Of a DNA stretch of 64,000 nt, positions 34,354-46,419 are shown piece by piece; the stretch's first letter is position 1; every line of letters starts with the position of its first letter. The notes beneath the pieces are model-generated. The model had not been told where the DNA came from. It saw nothing but the letters and a program-made list of their open reading frames with translations, and did not search any database. The translations under genes and the position numbers were made by a program. Source of the stretch: Tetmemena sp. SeJ-2015 (taxonomy: Eukaryota; Ciliophora; Spirotrichea; Sporadotrichida; Oxytrichidae); contig JAJKFJ010022743.1 in assembly GCA_027382625.1 (NCBI GenBank), positions 94,891-158,890 of the forward strand, in the 5' to 3' direction.

Positions 34354-35700
34354 CAACGGACTAGATTAAATTTAAAGCTAGTTCTATTAAGAGCCAGGCC
34401 CTATGAGTGTATTTCTTCGCATGCTTTAGTTGTTTATATTGAAGTATGAGTTCTTTGCTAGAGTGCTTTAAAGTGATGATAAATTTGAGGTAGGGTTTTA
34501 ATTTTAATTATTTAAAGCAGTCTAATTTTAGTTTTTATAGCTTATATCCAGCTATTCATTGATCATATTATGATATTTTTATTAGTAAGAATATATTTAT
34601 AGAATAAGGTACCTGTTATTGCTAGATCAAGCATGTAATTTAAATGGATACTATTTTAATTAAATGAATATTAGTAGTTGACAATAGGTGCTCTATATTT
34701 GTTTGAGGCAGAAATGGGAGGTTTTCTTCTTTTAAAACCATCTCCCATTATTTACTAAATATCATCAGGCTTACTATAATTTGAAAGGGAGTTTAACTGC
34801 TATTGTGAGTCGCCAACCATTTATGAATACTCTTTTATAATATAAATATTCTATTAAATAACTCTGTTTTAAGGTATGGTTTATTATACTTTAACTTATT
34901 TTAGTCATTCTAAATAGATTGCTATTAGCTGCTGAGATCCTAAAAAGGCTAAGGATCTTCATCCATATCATCTTCATCATTCAAGATGTCTCTCTCATAT
35001 TCTTCCAAGTGCTGTTTCCACATCATTTAGTTAATCTCCTCATCTTCTCCATCTTCATTGTATGATTCCTCTTCTTCTTATTGACTATTAAATTCTTCAA
35101 CCTTAGAAGGATGATGAGTATTCGATTGAGATGGCTGTGTTTTTTCTTATTTGTTGTCCATGACTTTGAATTATTTATTTTCTTCTTAGAATAGATGAGC
35201 ATACTTCTTTATTCCATAGTATAGCAAAGGCAGATCAAATTTATTAAGAATGTCTAGCTTCAGCTGATCGCCTAAGCCCTCATGTCCAAGAATATAAACC
35301 TAAGATAGCAAGTCACTGTATATCACACTAACTAAGTGGAGCATATCCTCGGGCAGGAAGTTGAAGTGGTAAAGATGAGTGACCTCCAATCACTTCTAAG
35401 AAACATAAATGTGCTGCACTATGAACCTGGAAGTGAGGAAGATCTCCAAAGCATAGACATGATAGAGAAATGCTCATTCAAATTGATAGTCTCTTCACTA
35501 TTGAGTCTCTAGACTAGAAAATAGTCATATTGACCAAACTTATTGCGGGACTTTAGGCTTTTGGTTACTAAGATATTCAAAGGCCAAAGTCTAAGAAAGG
35601 AATGGACTTTGAAGCCCTCGACCTCAAATCAATTAGGATTCTAAATAGAATTTAAAAGTACTTGCAGTCTGAGATCACAATATTTATCAACCAATTTAAG
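34354..35700 (-). CDS. Protein of unknown function with acidic disordered tail
   Basis: The minus strand reads EVEGFKVHSFLRLWPLNILV and NKFGQYDYFLVQRLNSEETI (about 35480-35640), then HLYHFNFLPEDMLHLVSVIY and GLGDQLKLDILNKFDLPLLY (about 35190-35390), running in frame into an acidic E/D/Q-rich tail (NEDGEDEEINQMMWKQHLEE) and a short basic end at TGA 34354. Frame changes near 35390, 35450 and 34560-34900 imply IESs. The start is not found. Its upstream end meets a plus-strand coding block. Confidence 0.45.
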
Positions 35701-35729
35701 CTAAGCACTGCTCAATCAATAAGAAGCAG

Positions 35730-36299
35730 ATGCACTAGATATATACACAGATTTTGGAGTCAATAGTTTTCAAAGGCTGCTTCACTAAGGTTCTCTTAAA
35801 AGCTAGAAACAAGGAAGAGAGAGTCCTTCTCATTTAATATGACAAATTCTATGCAAGACTCAAGCAATTAGCCATCAAGAGAAGTGAGCATGACCACAAG
35901 AATCTATCGCAGTTTTTGTGGCTTGACTCTCAGTACCCTAATTTTTTGCTTTTCAAAAAATTAGTAAGAGTAATGGAACTAATTCAACCCAGCTAATACT
36001 TTGCATCAGTAGGCTCTTCAAAATTTGTTAAATATAAATTAGCATTAGAGGACGAGACGATCATTCAAAAAACATCTCAGATGAATTCTAAAATAGATAA
36101 GAACAGCAATATTGGTGGCATCAATAATAAAAGCCAAGATAAGTTAATCCCTAAGCAGAGTTTGAAATAATCTATAGATGCTTAAAGTTTCAAACCCTCA
36201 AATAGTATTAGAGAAGGAGAGGAGAAATCTTATTATGAAGAAGAGGACCAAGGAGAAGAAGTAGGTGGCTAGAACTTTAACGAAGAAATCTTCAAGTGA
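35730..36299 (+). CDS. Plus-strand coding block, unrecognised
   Basis: From a possible ATG at 35730 the frame reads MHQIYTQILESIVFKGCFTK, ERVLLIQYDKFYARLKQLAI, NLSQFLWLDSQYPNFLLFKK and a Q/S/N-rich acidic tail to TGA 36297. Coding quality is good but no 5' part is visible on this strand: the upstream DNA codes on the other strand. It may be a segment of a scrambled gene. Confidence 0.45.
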
Positions 36300-36392
36300 G
36301 TATATTTATATGAGAAATTATCATATGTAAAATTCAAATTTATAAATGAAATAGTTTCACCAGATTATTTTTGCGATACATGTATAAATTGT

Positions 36393-36626
36393 TCACTTGA
36401 ACTGATTATCAAATAATTTAATACTGATTGCTATAATTCTGATTGTGGTTTGATTGATTTTATGACATTTAGAGATCTTTGATATTTTTGTAAAGCCACT
36501 GATCTTAGTCAAATAATCGAGCTCTTCCATTTCTTTGGTCCTCATTTGGCTATCTTTTCTAAATTGCTTAGTTTTGAACTTTGCTTACAACCTTGGCATT
36601 CCTATCATAGCTTTGTTATCGACCAT
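36393..36626 (-). CDS. Small basic protein, 77 residues, hypothetical
   Basis: ATG 36626 to TGA 36393 is open without interruption. The first part is basic and polar (LQAKFKTKQFRKDSQMRTKE); the end is less convincing. No family is known. Bases 36640-36860 around it are AT-rich and show nothing. Confidence 0.35.
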
Positions 36627-36869
36627 GAGATTAATTTAGCTGCTTTTAATATTCACTTAAAATTATGTTGTAAATAAATTTCAAATATTAATTAAAGGAA
36701 AAGAAATCCAATGAAAATATACACATTAGCTTTGGGAATATATAAGAATTGGAAAGAAATCATTTAATTATTTTGTAAGAAATCTAAGTCTTTGAATTAA
36801 AAGTTTGAAGCTATAAATATACAATATTGATTTTGGAAATACTGAAATAGCTATTTTTGCTATTTGCTT

Positions 36870-39110
36870 GCCTTTATTTATGTTTCTTAATAAACTCGTT
36901 GGTTGCTAAGGCTTTGATCTGAAAAATGATCTGACTACTATTTTAAATTTTGCAACTTAAAATTCTAAAAGCCATTCGAAGAATCACTCGGATTTTAAAT
37001 TTGAGAACCAATTTCAGTGTGCTTGCTTATACTCGTGCTTGGTGATGCAACTTTATAAGCATCAGAGTAATATCCTACTGTAGTTTGAGGTTAGATATTC
37101 TCACCCATGCTATGGTTATGTCTCTCGCTCTTCTTTAATTTCTAATGCTGTTGATACATATTCCCCTCCTAGGACAAGCTATAATTATTCCATTCTGCAT
37201 CATACTAAGTCCTATTCATTAAGTCCCTTTTCTGTGCGAGTTCTTGCTTCTTAAGGTGCCTCTCTAATTCTTAGTTTTAGTTCCTCATGGCAGCAATCTT
37301 CCTGATGTTATTATTTATAGACTTGGGCAATTTTGATGCTAAACTTTTTGAAAAACCATTTGGATCATCAAACTCTTCTTCAAAATAAGAGGTAGGATCA
37401 TAGTTATCATATATTTAATTCTAATAAACTGCAGTATCCTCCTAATTAAATTGCTAATCTTAATCTCCAAGTTATTGTATTTTACTTTTGAGTCTTTCAT
37501 AGTGGAAGTTATTGGTTTTCTTAATTAGCTTTGTCATTGAAGTAGTGCTTTCAGATTAACAAAAAATTATTTAGTGAGACTATGTTCATATCCGGTTAGC
37601 TTTGCATTTAATTTAAGTCTAAGCTCCCTACATTTACTAAATCTTAAATTATAAAAAATGAACTTTATTTGCTAAATCAAAGTTTATGAACAAATCATTA
37701 GCTTTCTAATTATGGTTCTTTCTAGCTTCAATGTTTTTATTCTAAACTTTGAACTATGGCAAGAAAGACTTTTCCTCAAAATTTTGCAACCTTTGATTCA
37801 ACTTAGGCTATGACTCGTTGTATAATCTCTGTTGTTAGTAGTTAAGAGAAGTTGAATTGTTTTTGTCATTATTTTGATAAAGAGTTTTCGCCATCTGCTA
37901 ATTTTAATACCCATACTATTAGCTTTGCTTATTAAAAGAGTTGTTATCATCTATTTTCTCTTCGGGCAAATACTAGTATAAAACACCTTTGCTATTTTTT
38001 TGGGTTTTATTACCTCTAAGTGGAATTTATTTATTGAAAATTGCCTTTTCCCTCTTCAAAGCCTTTTAATCCTGCCAACTCCTCCTATCTTAAAATTTCT
38101 AATTCCTTTCTCATTTCCTTCTATGAAGTCTGAAGAACTCATGGGGAAAAATTTATTAAGCTTGCTTTAAATTTTTAATTAAAAGGGAACTTCTATGTTC
38201 TAAGGAAAAAATACCATTCAGATTATTGAAAATTACTTTTTTATTTTCTATTGTGAGGCTTCAAATTTCTTGCTTGACTTAAACTGGGCTGATTATAGTG
38301 GATAGATTCAGAGTTTTATTTTGTGAGGCTGACTGGAAGTATGGAAGCCTAGCTTGCTTAGAGGCTTTGAATTGGCCTTGATCTTGATCATGTTGCGATT
38401 AAACTGGTAGCGTCAGGGAGAGTTTATGATGGCTTTTTTAAACTTGGGGAAACTAATTCTTTTACTAAGCTATATCTATTAGGATATAGAAAGGTCTCTC
38501 CCATCTTCACTACTTTTTTATTGATATACTGATACTGAAATTTCTAGAAACTTCAGGCATGCTTTGATTCAGATTCTAAAACTGAGGATCTGACCCCTTT
38601 TTTAGCCTAATTTATTCTAAGGGTTTTTTTCATAAAATTATCATATTCGTTTGGGGCTGAAAATCAGTTTTAAGATTTAAAAATGCTTATTCATTAAAAG
38701 CAGATTTTGGTGGTGTCTGAAGGGATAATTAGCGTTTTGATTGAACTGGTGATGAATGTTTGATATTTGTATTTTGAGTTTCTTGATGTCTTTATTCTGT
38801 TAAAGATCTACTTTGTATGTGAGATTGCGAGCATTTGAGATAAAATCCTGGAGACCAGGTAAGTATACATTAAAACTGCAGGTAGTCTCATCCAAGCCAT
38901 CTGTCTGATTAAAAAGGTCTTCTTCGTTTATATCCCACATGTGTTGCATCTGCCAGTATATTTAATCCAGATTTATGAGTTTTACTTCCTATCCATCAGA
39001 CTACGGATTAGCCTGAATTTGGGGAAGCACAAACAACTCACTCTCCTCACCATCTTCAGACAATTCTTTCTCCTCTCCAGATGAGTAATAACTATCATCA
39101 ACAATAATCA
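36870..39110 (-). CDS. Q/N-rich polar protein, unrecognised
   Basis: The first recognisable part (about 38700-39100) is acidic then ordered: SYYSSGEEKELSEDGEESEL, YWQMQHMWDINEEDLFNQTD, CSFNVYLPGLQDFISNARNL. The rest is N/Q/S-rich with many frame changes (about 37560-38690). The 3' part (37000-37400) reads SYFEEEFDDPNGFSKSLASK, INNNIRKIAAMRNQNQELER and QEGNMYQQHQKLKKSERHNH. I cannot fix the start or the stop. Confidence 0.4.
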
Positions 39111-39465
39111 AATAATAAATAAGTAAACATTTATAAAAATTACAATAATACTATTATTAAAGAGCAAGTTATTTTTTATGTAAAATAAATTATTAAAATA
39201 TTGATACTCTGAATTTCGCTTAAAACACTCTTCATTAAAGAAACTTATATCCAATTATTTTATTCTTATTCTTCGTATATACTCTTTAGTTTTTATTTTA
39301 TAAAAGAAACCATTGAGAGTATCAAAGCTAGACTAAACCAAAAGCCAGGCACAAGATGCTCTAGAAGTCAGTGCTGCTAAAAGCCTCCTCAAATTTGATT
39401 TCAGTTAATCATTCTTTACTTTGTAAATTTACAGCATTAGAAGAATAAAATTAATTACACAAAAA

Positions 39466-40958
39466 ATGTTTAATGCTTACAAACACGATCAAGTAACGAC
39501 TTTAGACCAAGAGTCCTAACTCAAATAAGAGCATGAAATGAGGAGATCGCTATTTCTCAAAAGTAACTTACAAGTTTAATAAATATATTCTACTTAGAGA
39601 GAAACGATAAGTTGTCAGATAACTACAAACAGAGAGTTGCTCTCTTCATCAAAAAGGTAAGATCTTTTTCCTTCTTATTATGATTAGATGCTTGCTGAGC
39701 CAATTGTTGAAAATGATCAGTATCAAAATTAAGAAAAAGATAATAGTAAGGCATTTTTGGGGGATTCATTCTTTAAATTCACCTCAACCATAAATCAGAG
39801 GGTCCAGGAAAACATAGACAAGAACTCTATGTTTGATACCAAGCCTACAGAGTTATACTTAGGATAGCCACCTGAAAAACTCATGAAGCTAAGACCCAGA
39901 AATTAAGATAAAGAACTAGGGCCTCCATCCTTTCGCTATGGTTCAAAGACAACAGTAGAGAGGATTTATGATACAATAACAAGAAGACAAAACTCTATCT
40001 TTGATAGAGATCAACTTATAGATTCAAGTAGAATGAAAAGTTCAAGACCAAAGATAGATCTCGCTAACTTAACAATGAAGTTAATCATTCTTATATTTAT
40101 TAAATTATTAAATGGATCAGTCTACTTCTGTGTCAAGATAGCAGCCATCCAAGGAATTATTTCCAGAAATCTTAAAACCTACTGAATTGATGTCAAGTCT
40201 CCACTAAAAGACTCATTTCAAAGCAGCCACTTCAATTTTCTTGAATCACAAAGGAAGTTTAGAGGATAGCAATAGGTCAGTAGAAAAGATTCTAAACGAT
40301 TTCACCGTTAAGAGAAATCTTTAGCAGATCCTAGCCCAACCTCCATCAAAGTCATAAAAAATAAGAATAAATTACAAATCAACGAAGACTCCCGATCCCA
40401 CAAGAAATAGAAGCACCTACTTCAGCAATTTCTCATACAACAAATCTCCCAACACTTAGCTGTTAGACTTAAATATAAGTACTACAACTGGCTCAACTCA
40501 AGAGAGGAAAGAGCAGTTGAAGTAAATGATTGAGGAAGAAGGCAAAGTAATCAGTCCTAATTTGGTAACTCAATAAATGCTGCTTAACTGCAGAGTTCTG
40601 AGACAAAAGAATTCCTCTGTATCCATTAGAAGCTAAATTAAAATTATTAGTCTATTTGTAAAGAATGCTGGATTCACTTTGACAACAGTCGAGCGCTATA
40701 TTGAATTTAGGAATTAAAGTCAACAAGAATATTAATATTACGGACAAACTGAGATACACTATATGAGATGACTAATGGAAATGTCAGACTTTTGTTAGAT
40801 ATTTATCACGCGAGAGAAGAACAAATAATGCTTAAAGATAGCTGAATAGCACTGACTTAAACTACGGAGAGACTAGAAACTGCAAGATTGTTTCCCTTGA
40901 GGTAGTAAGCCAGAAAAGCCTTTTTACTCTCTTCTATGAAGCTTCACATAATGTATGA
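39466..40958 (+). CDS. Protein of unknown function
   Basis: ATG 39466 opens MFNAYKHDQVTTLDQE. After an IES and a 31-nt intron (about 39659-39689) the protein continues MLAEPIVENDQYQNQEKDNS, LYLGQPPEKLMKLRPRNQDK, FRYGSKTTVERIYDTITRRQ. An IES with pointer ATG (about 40076-40113) joins it to MDQSTSVSRQQPSKELFPEI and on to VRLLLDIYHAREEQIMLKDS. Two very short tandem-pointer inserts near 40768 (ATGA-g-ATGA) and 40841 (ATAGC-tga-ATAGC) must be removed to reach TGA 40956. No domain is recognised. If the second insert is not removed, another frame runs to a TGA at 40996. Confidence 0.5.
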
Positions 40959-40959
40959 G

Positions 40960-42851
40960 TATTTTAGGAGGAGACGTACCGGCATCCACATACATTGAAA
41001 TATTGGTTGTAAGTCTAGAAAATAAATATACCCAACTATGTTTATGATTGGTAAAGTTAAGAATGCTTAGTTTAGAAGGAATAGGTATTTTGTAAGTATG
41101 TTTGTATTTGACCAAGATGTGTGCTGCTGCAATAGATCCATAGTCCGGGAAGTAATGTTAGCTCTATTCTGTCGACCTCTCTATCGTTAGAATCTTATGG
41201 GATATGGTGGGAAGCTTGTTCGCGTCCCTTGCACAAATGAAAAATGTTTGGATCAAGTATAGAACCTGAAAGAATGTATTTCACTATTAATTCGATTATT
41301 ATTCAGTCTAGAATTTAAAACACTTTGAAGGATCCAATTTTATATTGAAAAATAATTTAAGTTTGAGGTTTGAACTTCCAGACTCCCAATGATAACTACA
41401 AAATAGATAGGTTTTAGATTGGTGCATCATTCAAAAGAAACTTCTTTACTTACTTTCCATCTCTATAATTATAGATACATTTTACTCTCTGAAAGGTTCA
41501 CGTGCATTTTATCTTATGATTGCCAATTACTCTTATGTACGGCTTCGAGTTCTTGCCGAACGTCGATTATAGAGAAACTATCTTCATAGATTAAATGATA
41601 AGTTCTTCTAATCTTCTATACCTACATTTTGTAAGCGGCTGACGTTTCAGGAATTACACACTTAATCTTACGATAATGTTTAATGGCTTGGCAGCGGCAG
41701 CTCATTTCTTAATTTTAAAGTCTGTTATGAACATGTTTGAGAAGAGGAACGTTTTCAAGCTCCACAGTCTCCCCTGGGTAGTCATTGTTCTTAATGGAGG
41801 CTTTGTTGCGTACATTCTGGCAGCGATAAGAAACTTTATCATAGCTTGTACATCCAGATCGATTTTTGTTGAGGATTCTTTACCATAATAATGTTTGACT
41901 CTGTTGTCTTGTTTGAAAATATCTTCTGTGTAAGATTATCTATTTAATCAACCTCTGAGTTCATGTAGATGTTAATATGGAGATCATTTAAGATATTCTT
42001 TGATGAAATACGAGTAACGGAGCTGATCCAAATAAAAAAGATTTGGGTTAAATGAATCTTACAGCTTATGCTGAGTGACTGTCTATCATAAGGAAATTAA
42101 GCTTTGAGTCTGAAAGAAATTAATAAGTGATATGCACCTTTGATCCGCAGAAACGACAGTGTCTCAGCACAAATGCAACAGCAGGGCTCCTCCATTAATC
42201 TACACCTACTTAGTTATTTATATAGCAGGTAAATTATTTTTGATAAATTATAATATATATATATTGCATTAGAAAAATTAATCTGTAAGGCTCTAAATCA
42301 TTTTCCTTCTAAACTCTCCCTTTAATTTTTATAATTTAAAAATGAATTTATCAAATTTAAAACTAATTCTCTTTATGTATAGTTGTTCTGGGATACGAAC
42401 AAAGGATTTATCATCTGCCTCTTCAATTTTATAGGTAGGGAGTCCATCTAAACCTGGTGCTCCATTCAGTTTTCCGTTAGTTATATCAAAGCTAGCTGAG
42501 TGCCATGGGCAGTAAACTTTATCGTTGAATAGCACTCCAGTATTGAGAGGTGCTCCAAAATGAGTGCAATAGTTTCCAATTGAGTACAGTCTGTTATTGT
42601 ATTTTGCAATTAAAACTGTATCATTCAATTAAATGCATATTTAAGTATAAATCCGCATCATCATCCTTCTCGCCAACTTTTAAAGTTTGCATTTATCCAT
42701 TCTCTATCTCTTTAGAGAATGGGATTTCAACTAGTTTAGAGCTAAAACTTCTGTAATTTTGAGAGAATATATTTTTCAGAGGTTTAGTGTCCTTCCCAAT
42801 TTGGGAAATGAGAGTTTAAAGTAACTGAAAATCTTATTTTCTCTTGAGCAT
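40960..42851 (-). CDS. AIFM3-like Rieske/FAD oxidoreductase, second copy (diverged or broken)
   Basis: ATG 42851 opens a mitochondrial-type leader (NIFSQNYRSFSSKLVEIPFS). After an IES (pointer GAT, about 42630-42657) a Rieske [2Fe-2S] domain follows with both signatures, NYCTHFGAPLNTG (C-X-H) and VYCPWHSASFDITNGK (C-X2-H). Downstream the FAD/NAD part is recognisable in pieces: CAETLSFLRIKG, FPYDRQSLSI, INIYMNSEVDQIDNLTQKIF, YPGETVELENVPLLKHVHN. The dinucleotide-binding glycine segment reads in two frames, and C-terminal blocks are not clear. It sits head-to-tail behind a better-preserved copy. It may be a paralogue with many IESs or a decaying duplicate. Confidence 0.6.
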
Positions 42852-42884
42852 TTTTAATTTATTCTTAAGTACAGAAAATATCTT

Positions 42885-44957
42885 TAGATTAATCTATAAA
42901 TTTGATGATGGTTTCTTTTCCTGATTTGATGTCTGAGGCTGAGGGCATGACATTTTCTTGCAATGCCTCTTAGCAAGTAATGATCTCAAGAGGTCTTGAC
43001 TGACCAGCTACTGCAAGTATTTTGTCGTTCTTGATATAGTACGCTAGGAAATCATGATCTTCCAAGTTGCCAACTACATATACCTCATGAAATAAACAAG
43101 ATTGCATTCACTACGTATTAAAATGTCATTCCATAATGACTTGTCACAGAAGGGAAATACTTCGCATAGGGATATTTCTTATCACAGCATATTAAAGCTG
43201 CGATTATGATTTTAGAATCATACAAATTTAATGAGCCTTGATTTCGTGCGGCTGTTCCCCACTGGCATCATCAGTCTTTTACACAGTTGGCTAAAGTAAG
43301 GAAATGATGGCCAGAATTCAAAACCTCCAATTCATCTTTTGATTTAGATCTTAGCAAAAGGGTCGGCAGATTATTTCCTCCTCCATGCTAGTCCATTCTT
43401 AATCTGATCTTTCAAAAATTAAGTGAAGGGAAACTTCGCTCCACAAGGATATAATATTTCAATTTTAATTTAAAACATAATTAAAGATATATTTAATTTA
43501 TTAAAATTATTGAAAATTAATTTATCATGAATATAAAAGTTTTTTTTAATCAAATTGAATTTCCCTATTCGCTTTTTACTACTTAAGCAGCTGAACTTAA
43601 TTTAATTTCTAACCCATTATCTAAAATGACTGTGTGAGCGATATTATTTTCACCCTTTATCTCTACAACCTTGCGTGACATATGCATTTTAACTCCGTGA
43701 TGCTCATGCTAGTTATATAGAACTTGCCCAACAGTTTTTCCAAACTATCTCTCAAGGGGTACACTTTCCATGCTTATTACATCGATATTTAGATCGTCTC
43801 CATATTTAGTTTTTAAGGCAGCTGCTACTTCAGATCCAATAAAACCAGTTCCCATAATAACAAGATTCTTCATATTTCCTTATTGAAGAATAGACTTAAT
43901 TTTCTCTTGGTCCTTGTAAGTTCTCAAAGCAATTACATTTTCTTGATCGATTCCTGGAATCCTTGGTTTGAATGGGCTTGCTCCAGGTGAGATACATAGC
44001 TTGTCATATTTGATCTTATCTCCAGAGGATAATAATACTTCCTTATTTTCAAAATCTATTGATTTGGCTTCTTGTCCAAGCCGGAAATCAATATCTGCAT
44101 CTTCAATGAAAGTGTTATCCCTAACTATTAAATCTCTGATGTCTGCTGATGCAAGATTTAATAAGAATAAAATTGTGAAATTATTGAAAATTTTTGGTGA
44201 GTTGAGTTCTATCATAAGTTTACTTATCTTCTGCAGATATTAGAATTATCTCCCCAGTGAAGCCTGACTATCTGAGTGTTTCTGCGCAACTCAAGCCAGC
44301 AGGGCCTCCTCCAACTATGACGTATCTTGCTTAGTTGCTGAGGTCACGCTTGGACATTGGCTAATAAACTTTTTTGCTAATATCTATGGGCACTTAAACA
44401 TAAGTCTTTCCATCCTTATCGAAGGTCTAGTAGCTTGGGAGCGCATCTACACTTGGGAACTGTTCGTGGCGTCCATTCTTGATGTCAAATTAAAAGATAA
44501 TTGGGCTCCATGCCAGGGGCAAATTAACTTATCTTGAAAAACCATACCTGTGTGGAGTGACGCCCCTTAGTGTGGGCAAGTGTTTCCCATTGCATATATT
44601 TTTCCATTGAACTTGGTTATTAAAATCCTTTGATTGTTGTGCACATCAAGAGGTCTTAATTCACTTTCTTTGAGAGAGTTGGCAAATGGTACTTCATAGT
44701 CTATGACTTGATCATTAAAATAATGATGGCTGTTTGACTCCATTTTTGAACTTTGATTTTGAATGAAACTTCCAAAAATAGCTCCTGCAGCTAATCCAAA
44801 CAGAATTTTGTTGAAGGACTTATTGCTTTGTCTATAGTTTGATTCATTCGTTTTGTTGTCTAATGCATATTAGTTTTGAGGGAGAGTAGTAAAGTATCTT
44901 TGGGATAAAGTAGATCTCTAACTTTTATAGATAAGATTAGTCAGAATGGTCTTAAAC
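42885..44957 (-). CDS. AIFM3: AIFM3-like Rieske/FAD oxidoreductase
   Basis: The N-terminal part has a mitochondrial-like leader and a hydrophobic anchor (ILFGLAAGAIFGSFIQN, about 44770-44820). A Rieske domain follows: GNTCPHQGASLHTG and LICPWHGAQFDIKNG. Then the FAD domain: ARYVIVGGGPAGLSCAETLR, TGEIILISAEDK, TYDRTQLTK, DIDFRLGQEAKSIDF, YDKLCISPGASPFKPRIPG, NLVIMGTGFIGSEVAAALKT, SADPFAKIQ, FPYF, WGTAARNQGS and FLAYYIKNDKILAVAGQ. This order is that of AIFM3/Nfrl-type NADH oxidoreductases. Confirmed IESs are AATT (44488-44502) and AAAT (about 44166-44202); 43440-43560 is an AT-rich insert. The initiator codon is not found. Confidence 0.82.
44488..44502. other. 11-nt IES in AIFM3-like gene, pointer AATT
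   Basis: AATT flanks a 7-nt spacer inside the second Rieske motif. Removing 11 nt converts WHGAQLSFNLTS into WHGAQFDIKNGR, the family sequence. Confidence 0.85.
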
Positions 44958-45162
44958 TTAAATTAAAATAGTTTTATTTTAAAATAATTGTATTTCTTAT
45001 CAGACTAAGTTTAGTTTTAGTTGATAGCATAGTAGAATAATTAGAGTGTTTTAAATAAACTAATATTTCAGTCTCCTTCAATAATGTGAGTATCTTTCTG
45101 ATTATACATAAAAAGACAAGAGATTCTTAAAATAATTTCGCTCTATAACATGGAAAGTACAA

Positions 45163-45335
45163 AAAGGTAATTGAATGACTCTTAGTGGTTGTTTACTTTT
45201 ATCCTCGAGCATTTAAAAAGAAAGTTGCTACTGACTGCATTGAATTCCTATAAGAAACTCTGAGCTTAAAAGCTAAAGTTTATTCAAAATGCTTTACTTA
45301 TGCAAAAGATTATATTTATTTATGATCAAGTCCCA
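45163..45335 (+). other. Orphan coding-like fragment, weakly peroxiredoxin-like
   Basis: One frame reads LLVVVYFYPRAFKKKVATDC and IEFLQETLSLKAKVYSKC. The VVYFYPR strand and the following Cys-containing helix recall the start of BCP/PrxQ peroxiredoxins, but the usual TPGCTxE motif is absent. There is no start or stop. Resemblance is weak; it may be a displaced segment or a relic. Confidence 0.25.
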
Positions 45336-45552
45336 CAAACTTCTTCATTATTTTAAGCCCAAATTTTATTAATTTATAAGCTCAATTTTATTTTAAATAA
45401 TGTGGGCTTTTCTTATTTATTTCTATTAACAAATTTAAAACCAAATATAAAAAATAGTACTTTTAATTAAATACTATTTAAATTTAAACAATTTTCAAAT
45501 TTTTTTAATTTATTTATTTGATTAATTTATAAATTAAATTCTTAAGAATTTC

Positions 45553-45884
45553 AAGAGAGAGAAAAAGCCTGTGTTTGAGATTAGCCCTATACAACAATAT
45601 CATAACTCAAAAATAGAGAAGCAAATATCTTCAACCAGCATAATTGAAAAACTCAAAGACTAGTCAGGAGGTTTTAATCTAGTAATTGACCCTCAAAGAT
45701 CCTCCAATTCTTTTCATACTTAGATTCCACACAAATAATAAAACACCAACCCTTCCTCACAATTGTAAAAAGTAAAACTAAAAAAGTAATTGATTCTTGC
45801 GCTAAGTTCAAATGATGTTGAGGTCTTCACTAAATTATTTTAAACGACTTGCAAGTTAAAGCAAAAATTATAAAGTTTCTGAAG
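45553..45884 (+). other. Orphan coding-like fragment, S/Q/K-rich
   Basis: A single frame, framed by very AT-rich DNA, reads EKKPVFEISPIQQYHNSKIE, SGGFNLVIDPQRSSNSFHTQ and LILALSSNDVEVFTKLFQTT, ending at TGA about 45882. It has no ATG. It looks like one MDS of an interrupted or scrambled gene. Bases 45340-45540 and 45900-46380 are AT-rich with nothing recognisable. Confidence 0.35.
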
Positions 45885-46419
45885 TCACTATTAACTTGCC
45901 AACCTTCCATAATTCATTACTCTTATCGCTTTAATTTTTAAGTTAAATAAATTAGTTTATATTTATTTCTACCATATATTTAAAGATCAACTCTTATTAT
46001 GATTTGTTTACTTTTATATACTAATAAATGTATAAGAATTAATGTTAATTATTTAACTTAATAGAATTAGATTTTAATTGTATTTTGAGAGATAACAGAT
46101 GATTCTAAATTAAAATTATCTATTTAAAGCAATAAACCTCCAAAACACCCAAAACACAAGTCAAATAACTGTTTTATAATTTGATAAATGAGTAATTTTA
46201 AATTAAGAAATTCAAAGCTATCGGAAATATAATGCTTTAAATGCCTAATAAAAAATGAATTTGTTTATAATTATATTTTAATTGCTATAATTTGTGTGTT
46301 TAAATTTATATTCATTAAAGTAAGAGTGGGATCATAGTTAAATTTAGCAAAATTAATAGACAAGCTCTTAAATTGATTGTTAAAGTTTCCGACCACTTGA
46401 AATATCGACTATAGATATA

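Noticed and set aside
41676..41888. Plus-strand open frame with membrane-like segments
   Set aside because: The minus strand here carries AIFM3-like blocks (YPGETVELENVPLLKHVHN, INIYMNSEVDQIDN) in the order expected, so the plus-strand frame is taken as a shadow.
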